From the NCBI RefSeq assembly GCF_014779795.1, contig NZ_JACXZS010000016.1, positions 1 to 64,000 of the forward strand: 64,000 nucleotides of DNA, read 5' to 3'. The notes under the pieces were generated by a model. It was not told the origin of the DNA, made no database searches, and saw only the letters and a program-made list of their open reading frames with translations. Below are positions 7,900-16,195 of this stretch, piece by piece. Origin of the DNA: Microbacterium helvum. Lineage in GTDB: Bacteria; Actinomycetota; Actinomycetes; Actinomycetales; Microbacteriaceae. The translations under genes and the position numbers were made by a program. Numbering within the stretch: the stretch's first letter is position 1; each line of letters starts with the position of its first letter.

Positions 7900-8826
7900 T
7901 CAGCCTGCCGTGGCCGCGGCGAGCGCGTCGGCGAAGAACGACGAGAGCGCGTTCGCGTCCGTCAGGGATCCGTTGTACACCTCGCCCGCCGCGACCACCG
8001 TGACCCCCGACGTCGCCGCGGCGGCATCGGTCGCGTACGGGATCGATGTCGTGGCACGCGTGCTGGCGGCATCCGCCCACTGCGCATACGTGTCGGCGTC
8101 GACGCAGTCCACCACAGCATCGGTCGCCGCGGCCGTCGTCAGAACGCCGGTGACGTCGCCGGCGGTGAAGGTCGCGCCCGTCGCGGCGCCGTCGATGCCG
8201 ACCTGCATCATCGCGTTCCACGCGGCGAGCGCCGCATCGGGCTGCAGCGCGGCGAAGCACCCGAACGCGGCGACGGCCGCGAGCGCGTCTGCGCTGCCGG
8301 TCTGCGCGATCGGGTGCAGCTCCAGCGACAGATCGCCGGCGGTCAGCGCGCTCTGGATCGTGGCGCCTGCGGCCGACCAGAAGGTCGCAGCGTCGGCCGA
8401 GGTCGGATCGACGTAGAGCTGCACGTCGAGCACCCCCGTCGTCGCTGCGGTCGACGCGCTCTTGCTCGGCGTCGCACCGCCGAGAGCTCCCGTCGAGACC
8501 GGCGTGACCGTCGTGCCGTCGCTCTGCAGCAGCAGGCCGTCGGTCAGCATGTTGGCGGGCCCGCGTGCGGCGTCGGCTGCGGCCTGCGCCTCCTTCTCGG
8601 CTTCTGCGGCGGCGGCGTTGTTCGCCGATACGACCCCCGCCGTGATCCCCCCGGCCACGGCGAGCACGACGACGGCTCCCGCCGCCGACCACCCCGCGAT
8701 ACGACGCTGTCGGCGCTGCCGCGCCTGACGCTCGCGCTCCTGCCGGACCATCTCGCGCACGAACGCCTGCCGTTCGCGCTTCGTCATGCCCTCGAGCAGG
8801 CTCCTGTCGACCTTGACCTGCGCCAT
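7900..8826 (-). CDS. membrane-anchored DsbA/thioredoxin-like protein lacking CxxC
   Basis: A 308-residue protein. The N-terminal 43 residues are charged (KRERQAFVREM, RQERERQARQRRQRR), one membrane helix spans about 45-66, and the rest is extracytoplasmic. The LDVQLYVDPTSADAATFWSAAG segment near 135 aligns by pattern with the DsbA strand followed by its active site, but the CPxC motif is replaced by PTSA. Only two cysteines remain (in AFGCFAA and VVDCVDA), so disulfide-oxidase activity is unlikely. DsbA-fold proteins of this architecture are common in actinobacteria. GGAAGGAG precedes the ATG. It may act as a chaperone or binding protein (inference). Confidence 0.65.
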   Translation of the reverse strand: MAQVKVDRSLLEGMTKRERQAFVREMVRQERERQARQRRQRRIAGWSAAGAVVVLAVAGGITAGVVSANNAAAAEAEKEAQAAADAARGPANMLTDGLLLQSDGTTVTPVSTGALGGATPSKSASTAATTGVLDVQLYVDPTSADAATFWSAAGATIQSALTAGDLSLELHPIAQTGSADALAAVAAFGCFAALQPDAALAAWNAMMQVGIDGAATGATFTAGDVTGVLTTAAATDAVVDCVDADTYAQWADAASTRATTSIPYATDAAAATSGVTVVAAGEVYNGSLTDANALSSFFADALAAATAG

Positions 8827-8888
8827 GCGGCTCCTTCCACTCGCGCCATGACGTTAGGCACGGTGCTCATGAGCCGGATCTGCGCTGC

Positions 8889-9581
8889 CTATGAATGCGA
8901 TGAGAGCCCGGACTCGGCCGCCTCGCGCGCGCCGCGGCCCCACCGGAACGCCGACACCGTCGGGTCGCCCGGCACCCAGAACCGCCACGGGAACACGTCG
9001 GTGCCGGCCACGCCCGCGACGCCGACGCGTGGGCCTGAGGCCACCTCGGACAGCGGCTCGGCGAGCAGCTCGAGCCGCGCCTCGGCGCCGTGGCACGGTG
9101 CTCCCGTGATCGCGTCGATGCCGTCGTGGAGAGGATGCCGCAAGCCGGCCGCGTCACCGAAGCGCCCGGGTCCGCGGGCCAGGTCCCGCGCCGCCCGGGC
9201 GGCCGGCCGACGGCGGAAGGCGGCATCCATTCCTTCGATCACCTCGCCCGCGCGCAGCAGGCAACCGCCGGCGACACCCGCGGGGCCGCTCACGACGTTG
9301 ACGCAGGAATGGATGCCGTGGCTGAGGTAGACGTACAGATGCCCGGGTTCGCCCCACATCGTGGCGTTGCGGGCGGTGGGGCCCATGCGCGCATGCGAGC
9401 CGGGATCGGGAACAGGACCCGTGCCGCGCCCGTGATACGCCTCGACCTCGGTGATGCGCAGCGCCACGGTCTCACCGCCGACGACGGTGGTGAGGCGTGC
9501 CCCGAGCAGCCGCGGCGCGACCACCGCAGGAAGGTCTTCGAGCTCGGCGCGCGTCGCTGCCCGCCACTCGCCCTGCGCCAT
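8889..9581 (-). CDS. DNA-3-methyladenine glycosylase (AAG/MPG type)
   Basis: A 230-residue base-excision repair enzyme of the alkyladenine glycosylase family, which removes alkylated purines. Family blocks are visible: LLGARLTTVVGGETVALRI, then TEVEAYHG with the catalytic Glu near residue 50, MGPTARNATMWGEPGHLYVYLS with the nucleotide-flipping Tyr, and ARGPGRF. The ATG at 9581 (MAQGEWR) gives the usual family length; an in-frame start 45 bases upstream has no better site. It is monocistronic, followed by the DsbA-like gene after 63 bases. Confidence 0.93.
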   Translation of the reverse strand: MAQGEWRAATRAELEDLPAVVAPRLLGARLTTVVGGETVALRITEVEAYHGRGTGPVPDPGSHARMGPTARNATMWGEPGHLYVYLSHGIHSCVNVVSGPAGVAGGCLLRAGEVIEGMDAAFRRRPAARAARDLARGPGRFGDAAGLRHPLHDGIDAITGAPCHGAEARLELLAEPLSEVASGPRVGVAGVAGTDVFPWRFWVPGDPTVSAFRWGRGAREAAESGLSSHS

Positions 9582-9654
9582 GCCCGCGAGTCTACGTCCC
9601 CCATCACCCCCACCACCCGCTACCACCCGGCCACCGCCCGCCGCCGGCGAATCG

Positions 9655-9715
9655 GTTCACTTGCGCTGTTTGTACGCCGAAATGCCGAAACCGCGTACAA
9701 ACAGCGCAAGTGAAC
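9655..9715. repeat. 23-bp perfect inverted repeat, copy 1 of a two-copy element
   Basis: Arms 9655-9677 and 9693-9715 (GTTCACTTGCGCTGTTTGTACGC and complement) surround a 15-base loop. It lies downstream of the propeller-protein gene and upstream of the glycosylase, where it could end transcription. A second, imperfect copy is at 19480-19538. Confidence 0.9.
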
Positions 9716-9762
9716 TGCGTCGGGGGCGATGCCGCGGGCGGTGCCGCGGGTCAGGCCGCGGG

Positions 9763-11214
9763 TCAGGCCGCGGGCGGCACCTGGCACCACGAGATCGCGG
9801 CGCCGTCGAGAGCCACCACCTGCCCGCCGTCCGACACCTCGAGGATGCGGGTCTCGGGGCGCTCGGGAAGCGGCAGCTGGTACAGGTCGTACGGGTTCGT
9901 CACGGCGTCGGGCGCCACCAGCACCGCCACGTAGCGGGCGCTGGGCGACACGCACACCTGCAGCACCGCATCGGTGTCGTCCACCTCGCTCAGCATGCGG
10001 GTCGCGCCGTCGGCCGCGACGAGCGCGATCGTCGTGCGGCCCGTCGGCACGTCGGCCTCGTCGAGCTCGGCGGCCGTGCGGATCGTCGACCCGTCAGGGA
10101 GCGGCGTCACCGACGTCGAGCCGCCGAGATCCTGCTCGGGCGCGACGAGCTGCACCTCGCTTGCGTCGGTCAGATCGATGACCGACTCCTGGTCGGGCCG
10201 GTCGACAACAGCCTCGTTCGAGCCGCGGGCGATGCCGTCGATGCCGAGCGCGACGCCCAGCGCGGTCGAGGCGCGCGCCGATGCCGAGCCCGAGGCATCC
10301 GATCCCGTCAGCAGCAGCGAGCCGTCGAACGAGAGCAGCAGGATGCTGTCGGTGTCGGGCACGAACCGCCACTCGGCGACACGCGGATCGGCCCCCTGCA
10401 CCTCGATCGCCACCGGCGCGGCATCCGGATCCCCGAGCGACGCCGTGTACAGGCGGCTCTCACGGCCCGCGTCGGCGCTCAGGTTCGCATCCGAGAACGT
10501 GTAGCCGATCCGCTCGCCGCGGTCGGCGCTCTGCAGATTCGACACGAAGCCGTCGCCCGGCAGCGGCAGCTCGCGCGCGTTCCCACCGTCGAGGTCGGTG
10601 ACGATGAGGCCGGCCTGGTCGTCGTCGGTCCGCACCGACACGACCAGGTGCGAAGCCGTCGCGCGGAAGTCCTCGATGTGGTCGTGCCGGAAGACCGGTA
10701 CCGCCTTCTGCCCTGACAGGTCGGTGCGGTAGATGAGATCGCCGCCCTTCCCGTCGGCGTCGTCGCGGCCGCGCTGCAGCAGGTACATCTCTGCCTTCGG
10801 CGTGCGGAACGTCTCGGTGACGGTCGCCGTCGGCCCACCCCCGAGCGAGGCGACGCCGTCGATCGTGACGGTGTACTCGGTGTCGTCCCACAGCGGCAGC
10901 GTGAAGCGCACGCCGACGCTGCGACCGGACGTGTCGACCTGGAACGGCGTCTCGGGGCTGACGGACACCTGCGACGGATCGACGTCGGCGAGCGACTGCG
11001 TCGTGGTCACGATGAGGCGGGAGCCGGATGCCGCAGCCGCCGCCGCGGGATCGACAGAGACATCGGTCACGCGCGGGCCCTGCGCGACGCTCGCCGCCGC
11101 GCCGGCGAGGCCGACCGCTGCGAGGATCCCGAGCACGAGCGCGAAGCTCAGCACGAATGCCCGTCCCCGCCGACGCTGAGCCCGCGCGCGGCGGGTCGGT
11201 CGGTCAGTACTCAT
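9763..11214 (-). CDS. membrane-anchored Ig-like/beta-propeller protein
   Basis: A 483-residue protein with a basic N-terminus and one membrane helix at about 20-42. An Ig-like domain follows (about 48-140: RVTDVSVDP...TEYTVTIDGV), then repeated beta-strand blocks typical of TolB/PD40 six-bladed propellers (GLIVTDLDGGNARELPLPGDG, ADRGERIGYTFSDANL, SARYVAVLVAPDAVTNPYDLY). It is predicted to be extracytoplasmic. Its ATG overlaps the end of the preceding gene by 11 bases, so it is the last gene of the Fur-permease-TIGR03943 operon. A ligand-sensing role next to a metal system is an inference. Confidence 0.7.
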   Translation of the reverse strand: MSTDRPTRRARAQRRRGRAFVLSFALVLGILAAVGLAGAAASVAQGPRVTDVSVDPAAAAAASGSRLIVTTTQSLADVDPSQVSVSPETPFQVDTSGRSVGVRFTLPLWDDTEYTVTIDGVASLGGGPTATVTETFRTPKAEMYLLQRGRDDADGKGGDLIYRTDLSGQKAVPVFRHDHIEDFRATASHLVVSVRTDDDQAGLIVTDLDGGNARELPLPGDGFVSNLQSADRGERIGYTFSDANLSADAGRESRLYTASLGDPDAAPVAIEVQGADPRVAEWRFVPDTDSILLLSFDGSLLLTGSDASGSASARASTALGVALGIDGIARGSNEAVVDRPDQESVIDLTDASEVQLVAPEQDLGGSTSVTPLPDGSTIRTAAELDEADVPTGRTTIALVAADGATRMLSEVDDTDAVLQVCVSPSARYVAVLVAPDAVTNPYDLYQLPLPERPETRILEVSDGGQVVALDGAAISWCQVPPAA

Positions 11215-12163
11215 ACGGGTCCTCGGGCTCGGGGATCTCGTCGACCGAGACGGCGTCGACGACCAGGCGCCCGTCGGACGACGAGCGCACCGTGCCGCTG
11301 ATGGTCACCCACTGGCCGGTCTCCGGCGCGTCCGCCGCGGCGATCACGGGCAGGCTCGCCGGCTGGGCGTCGATGACGCAGTGCGTGATGACCAGGCGCG
11401 TGAGGTCGAAGCCGCCGTCGGGTCCCGGAGTGACGAACCCGGTGAGCTCGACCGGGTCGCCGTCGAAGGCGTCCGGGTTGGTCGCCGTCGCGAAGGCTGT
11501 GGCCCACTCGCCCACCCCGAACGACGACGTGTCGCCGGTCGAGGCCAGCTGGATCGTGTCGGCACCGCCGAACAGCGGCGTCGCACCGACGTCGCGCGAC
11601 ATCGCCAGCTCGGCGCTCAGCGACGCGGGCGGCAGCACGAGGGTGAGCACCACGACGCCCGAGGCGGCGACGCCGCCGACGACGGTGGCCGCGAAGGCGA
11701 CGGGGTGCGGACGATGGACGTGCTCGTGGTGATCGCCACCCCGACCATCCCCGCTCGTTGAGCGAGCGGAGCGAGACGAAACGCGATCTGGCACGAGGTC
11801 GCCCGTGCGTCCGAGGCGTTTCGCCTGCGCTCCTTCGTCGCTCCGCTCAACGAGCAGGGGGTGGAGGTCGTCCGTGTGCTCAAGGCGTTTCGCCTGCGCT
11901 CCTTCGTCGCTCCGCTCAACGAGCAGGGGGGAATGATCCGCGTGGTCGTGGCCGTGGTCGGCCTCGGCTCCGAGCGGCAGCGCGAACGACGCGACCGCGC
12001 CGACGAGCAGGAGCACCGACATCGACACCGCGAACCACGCCGAGTCGGGGTTGATGTAGAGCCCGAGGCGTCCGGTCAGCGCGAGACCGAGGGTCACCAC
12101 GGCGAGGCACGCCGACAGGCCGACGCCGAGCCACCGCGTCCCGATGAAGTCGCGTCTACGCAA
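11204..12163 (-). CDS. TIGR03943-type permease partner with His-rich loop and in-frame repeats
   Basis: A 319-residue protein with helices near residues 10-30, 42-62 and 157-177 and a C-terminal domain (about 190-319) holding the conserved VITHCVIDA and GQWVTISGTV blocks of TIGR03943 proteins, which are usually paired with YraQ-type permeases. The region between the second and third helices carries DHGHDHADH and DHHEHVHRPH clusters, likely metal ligands. Between these clusters the frame is interrupted by two 23-residue direct repeats (LLVERSDEGAQAKRL plus tail) and a third, inverted copy of a REP-like element. Start is TTG at 12163, overlapping the permease gene by eight bases. Probable role: auxiliary subunit of a metal or organic solute permease. 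Confidence 0.75.
   Translation of the reverse strand: MRRRDFIGTRWLGVGLSACLAVVTLGLALTGRLGLYINPDSAWFAVSMSVLLLVGAVASFALPLGAEADHGHDHADHSPLLVERSDEGAQAKRLEHTDDLHPLLVERSDEGAQAKRLGRTGDLVPDRVSSRSARSTSGDGRGGDHHEHVHRPHPVAFAATVVGGVAASGVVVLTLVLPPASLSAELAMSRDVGATPLFGGADTIQLASTGDTSSFGVGEWATAFATATNPDAFDGDPVELTGFVTPGPDGGFDLTRLVITHCVIDAQPASLPVIAAADAPETGQWVTISGTVRSSSDGRLVVDAVSVDEIPEPEDPYEY
11751..11930. repeat. three REP-like elements inside a coding sequence
   Basis: Two 48-base direct copies start at 11814 and 11883 (period 69 bases, divisible by three). An inverted relative at 11751-11784 contains CTCGTTGAGCGAGCGGAGCG. All are translated in frame within the His-rich loop of the TIGR03943-type protein. A relative lies at 51503-51560. 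Confidence 0.85.
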
Positions 12164-13214
12164 GGAGGTTCACCACCGTCCCGATGGCGAAGGCCGACAG
12201 CACCACGACGGCGACGATGCCGCCGAGCGTGCGCCACGTGAACGTCGTGCGCAGCAGCGCGAGCATCTTGACGTCCACCAGCGGTCCGACGAGCAGGAAC
12301 GCGACGATGGACCCCGGCGTGAAGGTCGACGCGAACGACAGCGCGAAGAACGCGTCGACGTTCGAGCAGATCGACACCACCATCGCCAGCAGCATCATCG
12401 CGACGATCGACAGCGCGGGGTTCGAGCCGATGGCCACGAGCGCCTCGCGCGGGATGAGCACCTGCACCGCACCGGCGAGCGCCGAGCCGATGACCAGCGC
12501 CGGCATCACGGCGCGCAGCTCGATCACCAGCTGCGAGAGCGAGCGGCGCCACTTGCCGCCCGGCTCGTGCACGACGAGCTCGCACGTGTCGCGGAAGCGC
12601 TCGGTCAGCAGCCCGTCGGGCGAGGGATGCCGCGAGTACAGCCACCCGATGAGGTTGGCGATCGCGTATCCGCCGACGAGGCGGGCGATCAGGATGCCGT
12701 CGCTGAAGCCGAACGCCTGGTGCGTGGTGATGATGACGATCGGGTTCACGATCGGCGCTGCGATGAGGAACGTCAGCGTCTCGGGCACCGTGAACCCGCG
12801 CATCATCAGGCCGCGCGCGAACGGGACGTTGCCGCACTCGCACACCGGCACGATCATGCCGAGCAGCGACAGCACGGCGCGACGGGCCCACGCCCGGCGC
12901 GGCATCCATCGCTCGATCACGCCGGGCGGCACCCACACCTGCACGACGATCGACAGCACGACGCCGAGCGCCACGAAGGGCAGCGACTCGATGAGCACGC
13001 TGATGGCGAGGGTCAGGCCGTCCTGCGCGCGGGTGGGGAGGGATGCCGGGAACAGCGTCGGAGCGAGCCAGTCGATCAGGAACAGGCCGGCGACGACCGC
13101 GAGCCCGACGCCCAGCCATGCGAGCGTGCGCGCCTGCGGCGACGGACCGAGACGCGCCGTGGCCGGCTCGTAGCGCGCCGCCGCGGGCCGCTGCGTCGGA
13201 TCAGTGCGCGTCAC
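12156..13214 (-). CDS. YraQ/YcgQ-type permease (DUF318, PF03773)
   Basis: A 352-residue polytopic protein with about eight membrane helices. The family signature VCECGNVPFARGL is near residue 158 and the second hallmark ICSNVDAFFALSF near 275, both typical of the permease family that partners TIGR03943 proteins; the conserved Cys residues may bind metal. GTG at 13214 overlaps the regulator gene by 14 bases. Transported substrate is not established for the family. The neighbouring Zur-like regulator and zinc ABC genes suggest a metal-related task here (inference). Confidence 0.85.
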   Translation of the reverse strand: MTRTDPTQRPAAARYEPATARLGPSPQARTLAWLGVGLAVVAGLFLIDWLAPTLFPASLPTRAQDGLTLAISVLIESLPFVALGVVLSIVVQVWVPPGVIERWMPRRAWARRAVLSLLGMIVPVCECGNVPFARGLMMRGFTVPETLTFLIAAPIVNPIVIITTHQAFGFSDGILIARLVGGYAIANLIGWLYSRHPSPDGLLTERFRDTCELVVHEPGGKWRRSLSQLVIELRAVMPALVIGSALAGAVQVLIPREALVAIGSNPALSIVAMMLLAMVVSICSNVDAFFALSFASTFTPGSIVAFLLVGPLVDVKMLALLRTTFTWRTLGGIVAVVVLSAFAIGTVVNLLA

Positions 13215-13650
13215 GCTTCACGGCAAGCGGGTCGGTGCGCTGCTGGTCAGCCCGCTGGTCGGCGGCTGCCGCGCACGAGGCGCACAGCCCGAAGATGTCG
13301 ACGACGTGCTCGGCGTCGCGGAATCCATGGCGCTCGGCGGTCGCCCGGGCCCACTGCTCGACATCGGTCGCCTCGATCTCGACGGTCAGCCCGCACGAGC
13401 GGCAGATCAGATGGTGGTGGTGGCCGGCGCTGACGCACGCACGGTAGAGCGCCTCGCCTTCGGGGCTCTGCAGCGAGTCGGCCTCACCCTGCGCCGCGAG
13501 CCCGGCCAGGGCGCGGTACACGGTGGCCAGTCCGATGCCGGTGTTCTCGTCGCGAAGGGTCGCGTGCAGCGACTGCGCGCTGACGAATCCTCGGGCGTCC
13601 GTCAGCGCTTCGCGCACGCGTTCGCGCTGCCACGTGTTGCGCTGGGCCAT
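13201..13650 (-). CDS. Fur-family regulator, probably Zur
   Basis: A 149-residue metalloregulator: winged-helix DNA-binding half (about 1-80, GLATVYRALAGLAAQGEAD) and dimerisation half with the regulatory His cluster (AGHHHHLICRSCG near 98) and a second CxxC (GLCASCA near 126), forming the structural zinc site. Length and motifs fit Fur/Zur. The neighbourhood (znuABC-like genes 0.8 kb away, C-minus ribosomal proteins) favours Zur, the zinc-responsive repressor. It heads the operon with the permease pair. No clear Fur/Zur box was found in its own 46-base upstream gap; it may be co-transcribed with the lipoprotein gene upstream. Confidence 0.88.
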   Translation of the reverse strand: MAQRNTWQRERVREALTDARGFVSAQSLHATLRDENTGIGLATVYRALAGLAAQGEADSLQSPEGEALYRACVSAGHHHHLICRSCGLTVEIEATDVEQWARATAERHGFRDAEHVVDIFGLCASCAAAADQRADQQRTDPLAVKRDAH

Positions 13651-13696
13651 GCCGGCGAGTCTACCCGCGGCCCCTGGACGCGAGCCGGGCGGCCGG

Positions 13697-14287
13697 TCAG
13701 CGCAGGCTGTCGAGATCGAGCTCCAGCCGGCCCGCGGTGTACTGGGAAATGTACGCGTCGCCGTCGCGCACGAACTGGCCGGCGCTGCCGCCGAGGATCG
13801 ACGCCGACGAATCGTCGTAGGTCGCCAGGAACAGCAGGTAGGTGCTGCCCTCTTCGAGCGGCACGTCGTCGCTTTCGCTGCCTTGGCCGCCGCGCATCTG
13901 CTTCACCTCGAGGTGCGCGCCGACCACCGCATCGCCCGCGTGCACGCGCTCGACCACCGTGTCGTAGACCGTGATGGGGATGGATGCCGCGTCCTCAGCG
14001 GCCTCGTCGGCAGCGGGCATCCCCGCCGACGGGTTCAGCCGCGGGTCGTCGGACTCGACATCCGAGGGGAGCAGCACGTCGGGTCGCGAGCCGCCGACGG
14101 TGACTTCGACGACGAGATCGGCGTCGGCGAGGAGTTCCGCCGTGGACGCGTACGTCTTCATATCGCTCGCGCTCGTCGCAGCCGGCTCGGCCGCGCAGCC
14201 CGCGAGGACCGCCGCCAGCAGCCCGGCCGCGAAGGTCGCTGCCGCGACGCGCCCGGGCTTCGCGTCACGTCGGCGTGAGGCATCCAT
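13697..14287 (-). CDS. hypothetical lipoprotein
   Basis: A 196-residue secreted lipoprotein: basic N-terminus, hydrophobic helix at about 14-28, and lipobox LAGC with the lipidated Cys near residue 31. The mature part is acidic, with one strand-rich block (TYLLFLATYDDSSASILGGSAGQF) that looks like a small beta domain. No family is recognised. It lies between znuB and the Fur-type gene in the same orientation (46 bases to the latter), so it could be part of the zinc regulon. It has no His-rich loop. Confidence is high that it is a gene, low on function. Confidence 0.75.
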   Translation of the reverse strand: MDASRRRDAKPGRVAAATFAAGLLAAVLAGCAAEPAATSASDMKTYASTAELLADADLVVEVTVGGSRPDVLLPSDVESDDPRLNPSAGMPAADEAAEDAASIPITVYDTVVERVHAGDAVVGAHLEVKQMRGGQGSESDDVPLEEGSTYLLFLATYDDSSASILGGSAGQFVRDGDAYISQYTAGRLELDLDSLR

Positions 14288-14480
14288 TCTCGGATTCTGG
14301 CATCCGGCGCACGCTGCGCGCCACGCTCAGGTGGCGCCGATGGCTGCTTCGCCAGGGTGGATGCCGCACGCTGCGCCACCCGAGCCGTCGGCGTCGATGC
14401 TCACGTGGCAGAGATTGCTGGAACGCGGACCCGGATGCCGCACACTGCGCCACCCGAAGCCCAGGGCGACGCTCAGGTGG
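14285..14480. repeat. degenerate ~74-bp tandem repeat covering the znuB stop
   Basis: GGATGCCGCACxCTGCGCCACCCGA starts at 14359 and again at 14433 (period 74). A more decayed unit lies before 14359. Each unit also contains a CAGGTGGCAGAG-type word, which on the minus strand reads TCTGCCACCTGA: the last codons and stop of the permease gene. The gene end is thus part of the repeat. Confidence 0.75.
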
Positions 14481-15348
14481 CAGAGACAGCGGACCCGCGG
14501 GTGACGCGGCCGCGGCGGGTGCCGATGCCGCGGCAGACGAGGTAGATCACGAACGAGATCGTCGTGATGTACGGGCTCACCGGCAGGGTGCCCATGATGG
14601 CGAGCAGGATGCCGCCGACCGCCGACACGAAGCCGAACACGGCCGACAGCAGCGGCACCGACAGCGGGCCCGAGGCGACTCGCATTGCGGCGGCGGCGGG
14701 CGTCACGAGCAGCGCCATGACGAGCAGGGCGCCGATGATGTGCACCGCGACGGCGACGATCAGCCCGAGCAGCAGCATGAAGATCAGCGAGACGGCGGTC
14801 GTCGGCACGCCGCGTGCGGCGGCGGACTGCGGGTCGAGCGAATCGAAGCGCAGCGGGCGCCAGATCAGCAGCAGGCCCAGCAGCACGACCGCGCCGATCG
14901 CGACGAGCCACCCGAGCTGCCCGGTCTGCACCGACACGATCTGCCCGGTGAGCAGGCTGAAGCTCGAGGCGCTGCGGCCGTCGTACAGCGACAGGAACAG
15001 GATGCCGAGACCGAGACCGAAGGGCATCAGCACGCCGATGATCGAGTTGCGGTCGCGCGCCTTGGCTCCCAGTAAGCCGATGATCGCCGCCGCGACGATG
15101 GACCCGACGATCGACCCCGTGACGACGTCGACGCCGATCAGCAGCGCCGCCGCCGCGCCCGCGAAGGACAGCTCGCTGATGCCGTGCACCGCGAACGCCA
15201 TGTCGCGCTGCATCACGAAGACGCCGACGAGGCCTCCGACGAGCCCCAGCACGGCGCCCGCCCACAGCGAGTTCGAGACGAGCCCGAGGATCTCGCCGTA
15301 GTACGGCAGCCCGCCGAACATCGCGTCGGCGATGTCGTTCCAGTTCAC
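14473..15348 (-). CDS. znuB: zinc/manganese ABC transporter permease (ZnuB family)
   Basis: A 291-residue ABC-3 family permease with about eight or nine membrane helices. The family hallmarks are present: MAFAVHGISELSFAGAAAA near residue 50 and the cytoplasmic loop around FDSLDPQSAAARGVPTT near 170, which contacts the ATPase, followed by IIGALLVMALLVTPAA. It moves metal across the membrane with the ATPase and lipoprotein encoded immediately upstream. The gene starts 13 bases after the ATPase gene, and its stop lies within the 74-bp repeat. Zinc is favoured over manganese because of the His-rich binding protein. Confidence 0.93.
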   Translation of the reverse strand: MNWNDIADAMFGGLPYYGEILGLVSNSLWAGAVLGLVGGLVGVFVMQRDMAFAVHGISELSFAGAAAALLIGVDVVTGSIVGSIVAAAIIGLLGAKARDRNSIIGVLMPFGLGLGILFLSLYDGRSASSFSLLTGQIVSVQTGQLGWLVAIGAVVLLGLLLIWRPLRFDSLDPQSAAARGVPTTAVSLIFMLLLGLIVAVAVHIIGALLVMALLVTPAAAAMRVASGPLSVPLLSAVFGFVSAVGGILLAIMGTLPVSPYITTISFVIYLVCRGIGTRRGRVTRGSAVSAT

Positions 15349-15361
15349 GCGTGCGCCTCGT

Positions 15362-16195
15362 TCATTCGTGCACCAGGCCGTCGTGGTGATGATGGGATGC
15401 CTCGGCGTCGGGCGCGCCGACCACCACGAGCCGATCGCCCGCGCGCAGCACGAACACGTGCGCGCCGTACAGGGCGGTGAGGACGTCCGAGCGCAGCACC
15501 TCCTGCGGCGTGCCGAGCGTGAAGCGCCCGTTCGCGATGTACAGGATGCGATCCACCTTGCCCAACAGCGGATTGATGTCGTGCGTGACGAGCAGCACGG
15601 CGGCGCCCCGCTCGCGGCGGTGCCGGTCGATCAGGCCGATGACGGCCTGCTGGTTGGCGAGATCGAGGCTCGTGAGCGGCTCGTCGCACAGCAGCAGCGG
15701 CGGGTCGTCGGCGAGCGCCTGACCCGCGCGCAGCCGCTGCTGCTCGCCGCCCGACAGTTCGCCGACCGGCCGGTCGGCGAAGCCCTGCGCGCCGACGGCC
15801 TCGATGAGCGCGTCGACGCGGGCGCGGTCGCCGCGGCGCGGGATCGGCAGGCCGAAGCGGTGGCCGTCCACGCCGAGCGTCACGAGGTCGCGGCCGCGCA
15901 GCGACGTGTCCCGCGGCAGCGGGCGCGCCTGCGGAAGGTAGCCGATGCGGCGGTTGCCGCGCCCGTGCACCGGCACGCCCAGCACCTCGATCGAGCCCTG
16001 CGAGAGGTCCTCGAGGCCGAGGATCGCGCGCAGGAGCGTCGTCTTTCCCGAGCCGCTGGGGCCGAGGACGGCGACGAGCTCGCCCGGGCGCACGTCGAGG
16101 TCGAGGCCCGCCCACAGCTCGCGGTCGCCGCGCCGCAGCGCCGCACCGCGGATGCTGAGCACCGGGGGCGCGGCCGGCGCCTCGGCGCCGGTCAC
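15362..16195 (-). CDS. znuC: zinc ABC transporter ATP-binding protein (ZnuC family)
   Basis: A 277-residue ABC ATPase. Walker A GPSGSGKTT is near residue 46, Q-loop YLPQ near 86, signature LSGGEQQR near 147, Walker B LLLCDEP near 168 and the H-loop VTHD near 202. The C-terminus ends in a short His stretch (SHHHHDGLVHE), possibly metal-binding. GTG at 16195 overlaps the znuA stop (GTGA), the usual coupling; an in-frame start further upstream would lie inside znuA. It powers zinc uptake with the ZnuA and ZnuB partners. Confidence 0.93.
   Translation of the reverse strand: MTGAEAPAAPPVLSIRGAALRRGDRELWAGLDLDVRPGELVAVLGPSGSGKTTLLRAILGLEDLSQGSIEVLGVPVHGRGNRRIGYLPQARPLPRDTSLRGRDLVTLGVDGHRFGLPIPRRGDRARVDALIEAVGAQGFADRPVGELSGGEQQRLRAGQALADDPPLLLCDEPLTSLDLANQQAVIGLIDRHRRERGAAVLLVTHDINPLLGKVDRILYIANGRFTLGTPQEVLRSDVLTALYGAHVFVLRAGDRLVVVGAPDAEASHHHHDGLVHE

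Noticed and set aside
12144..13433. 429-residue plus-strand open frame
   Set aside because: Antisense to the YraQ-type permease and Fur genes; composition is the typical high-GC shadow (RHDGDD-rich).
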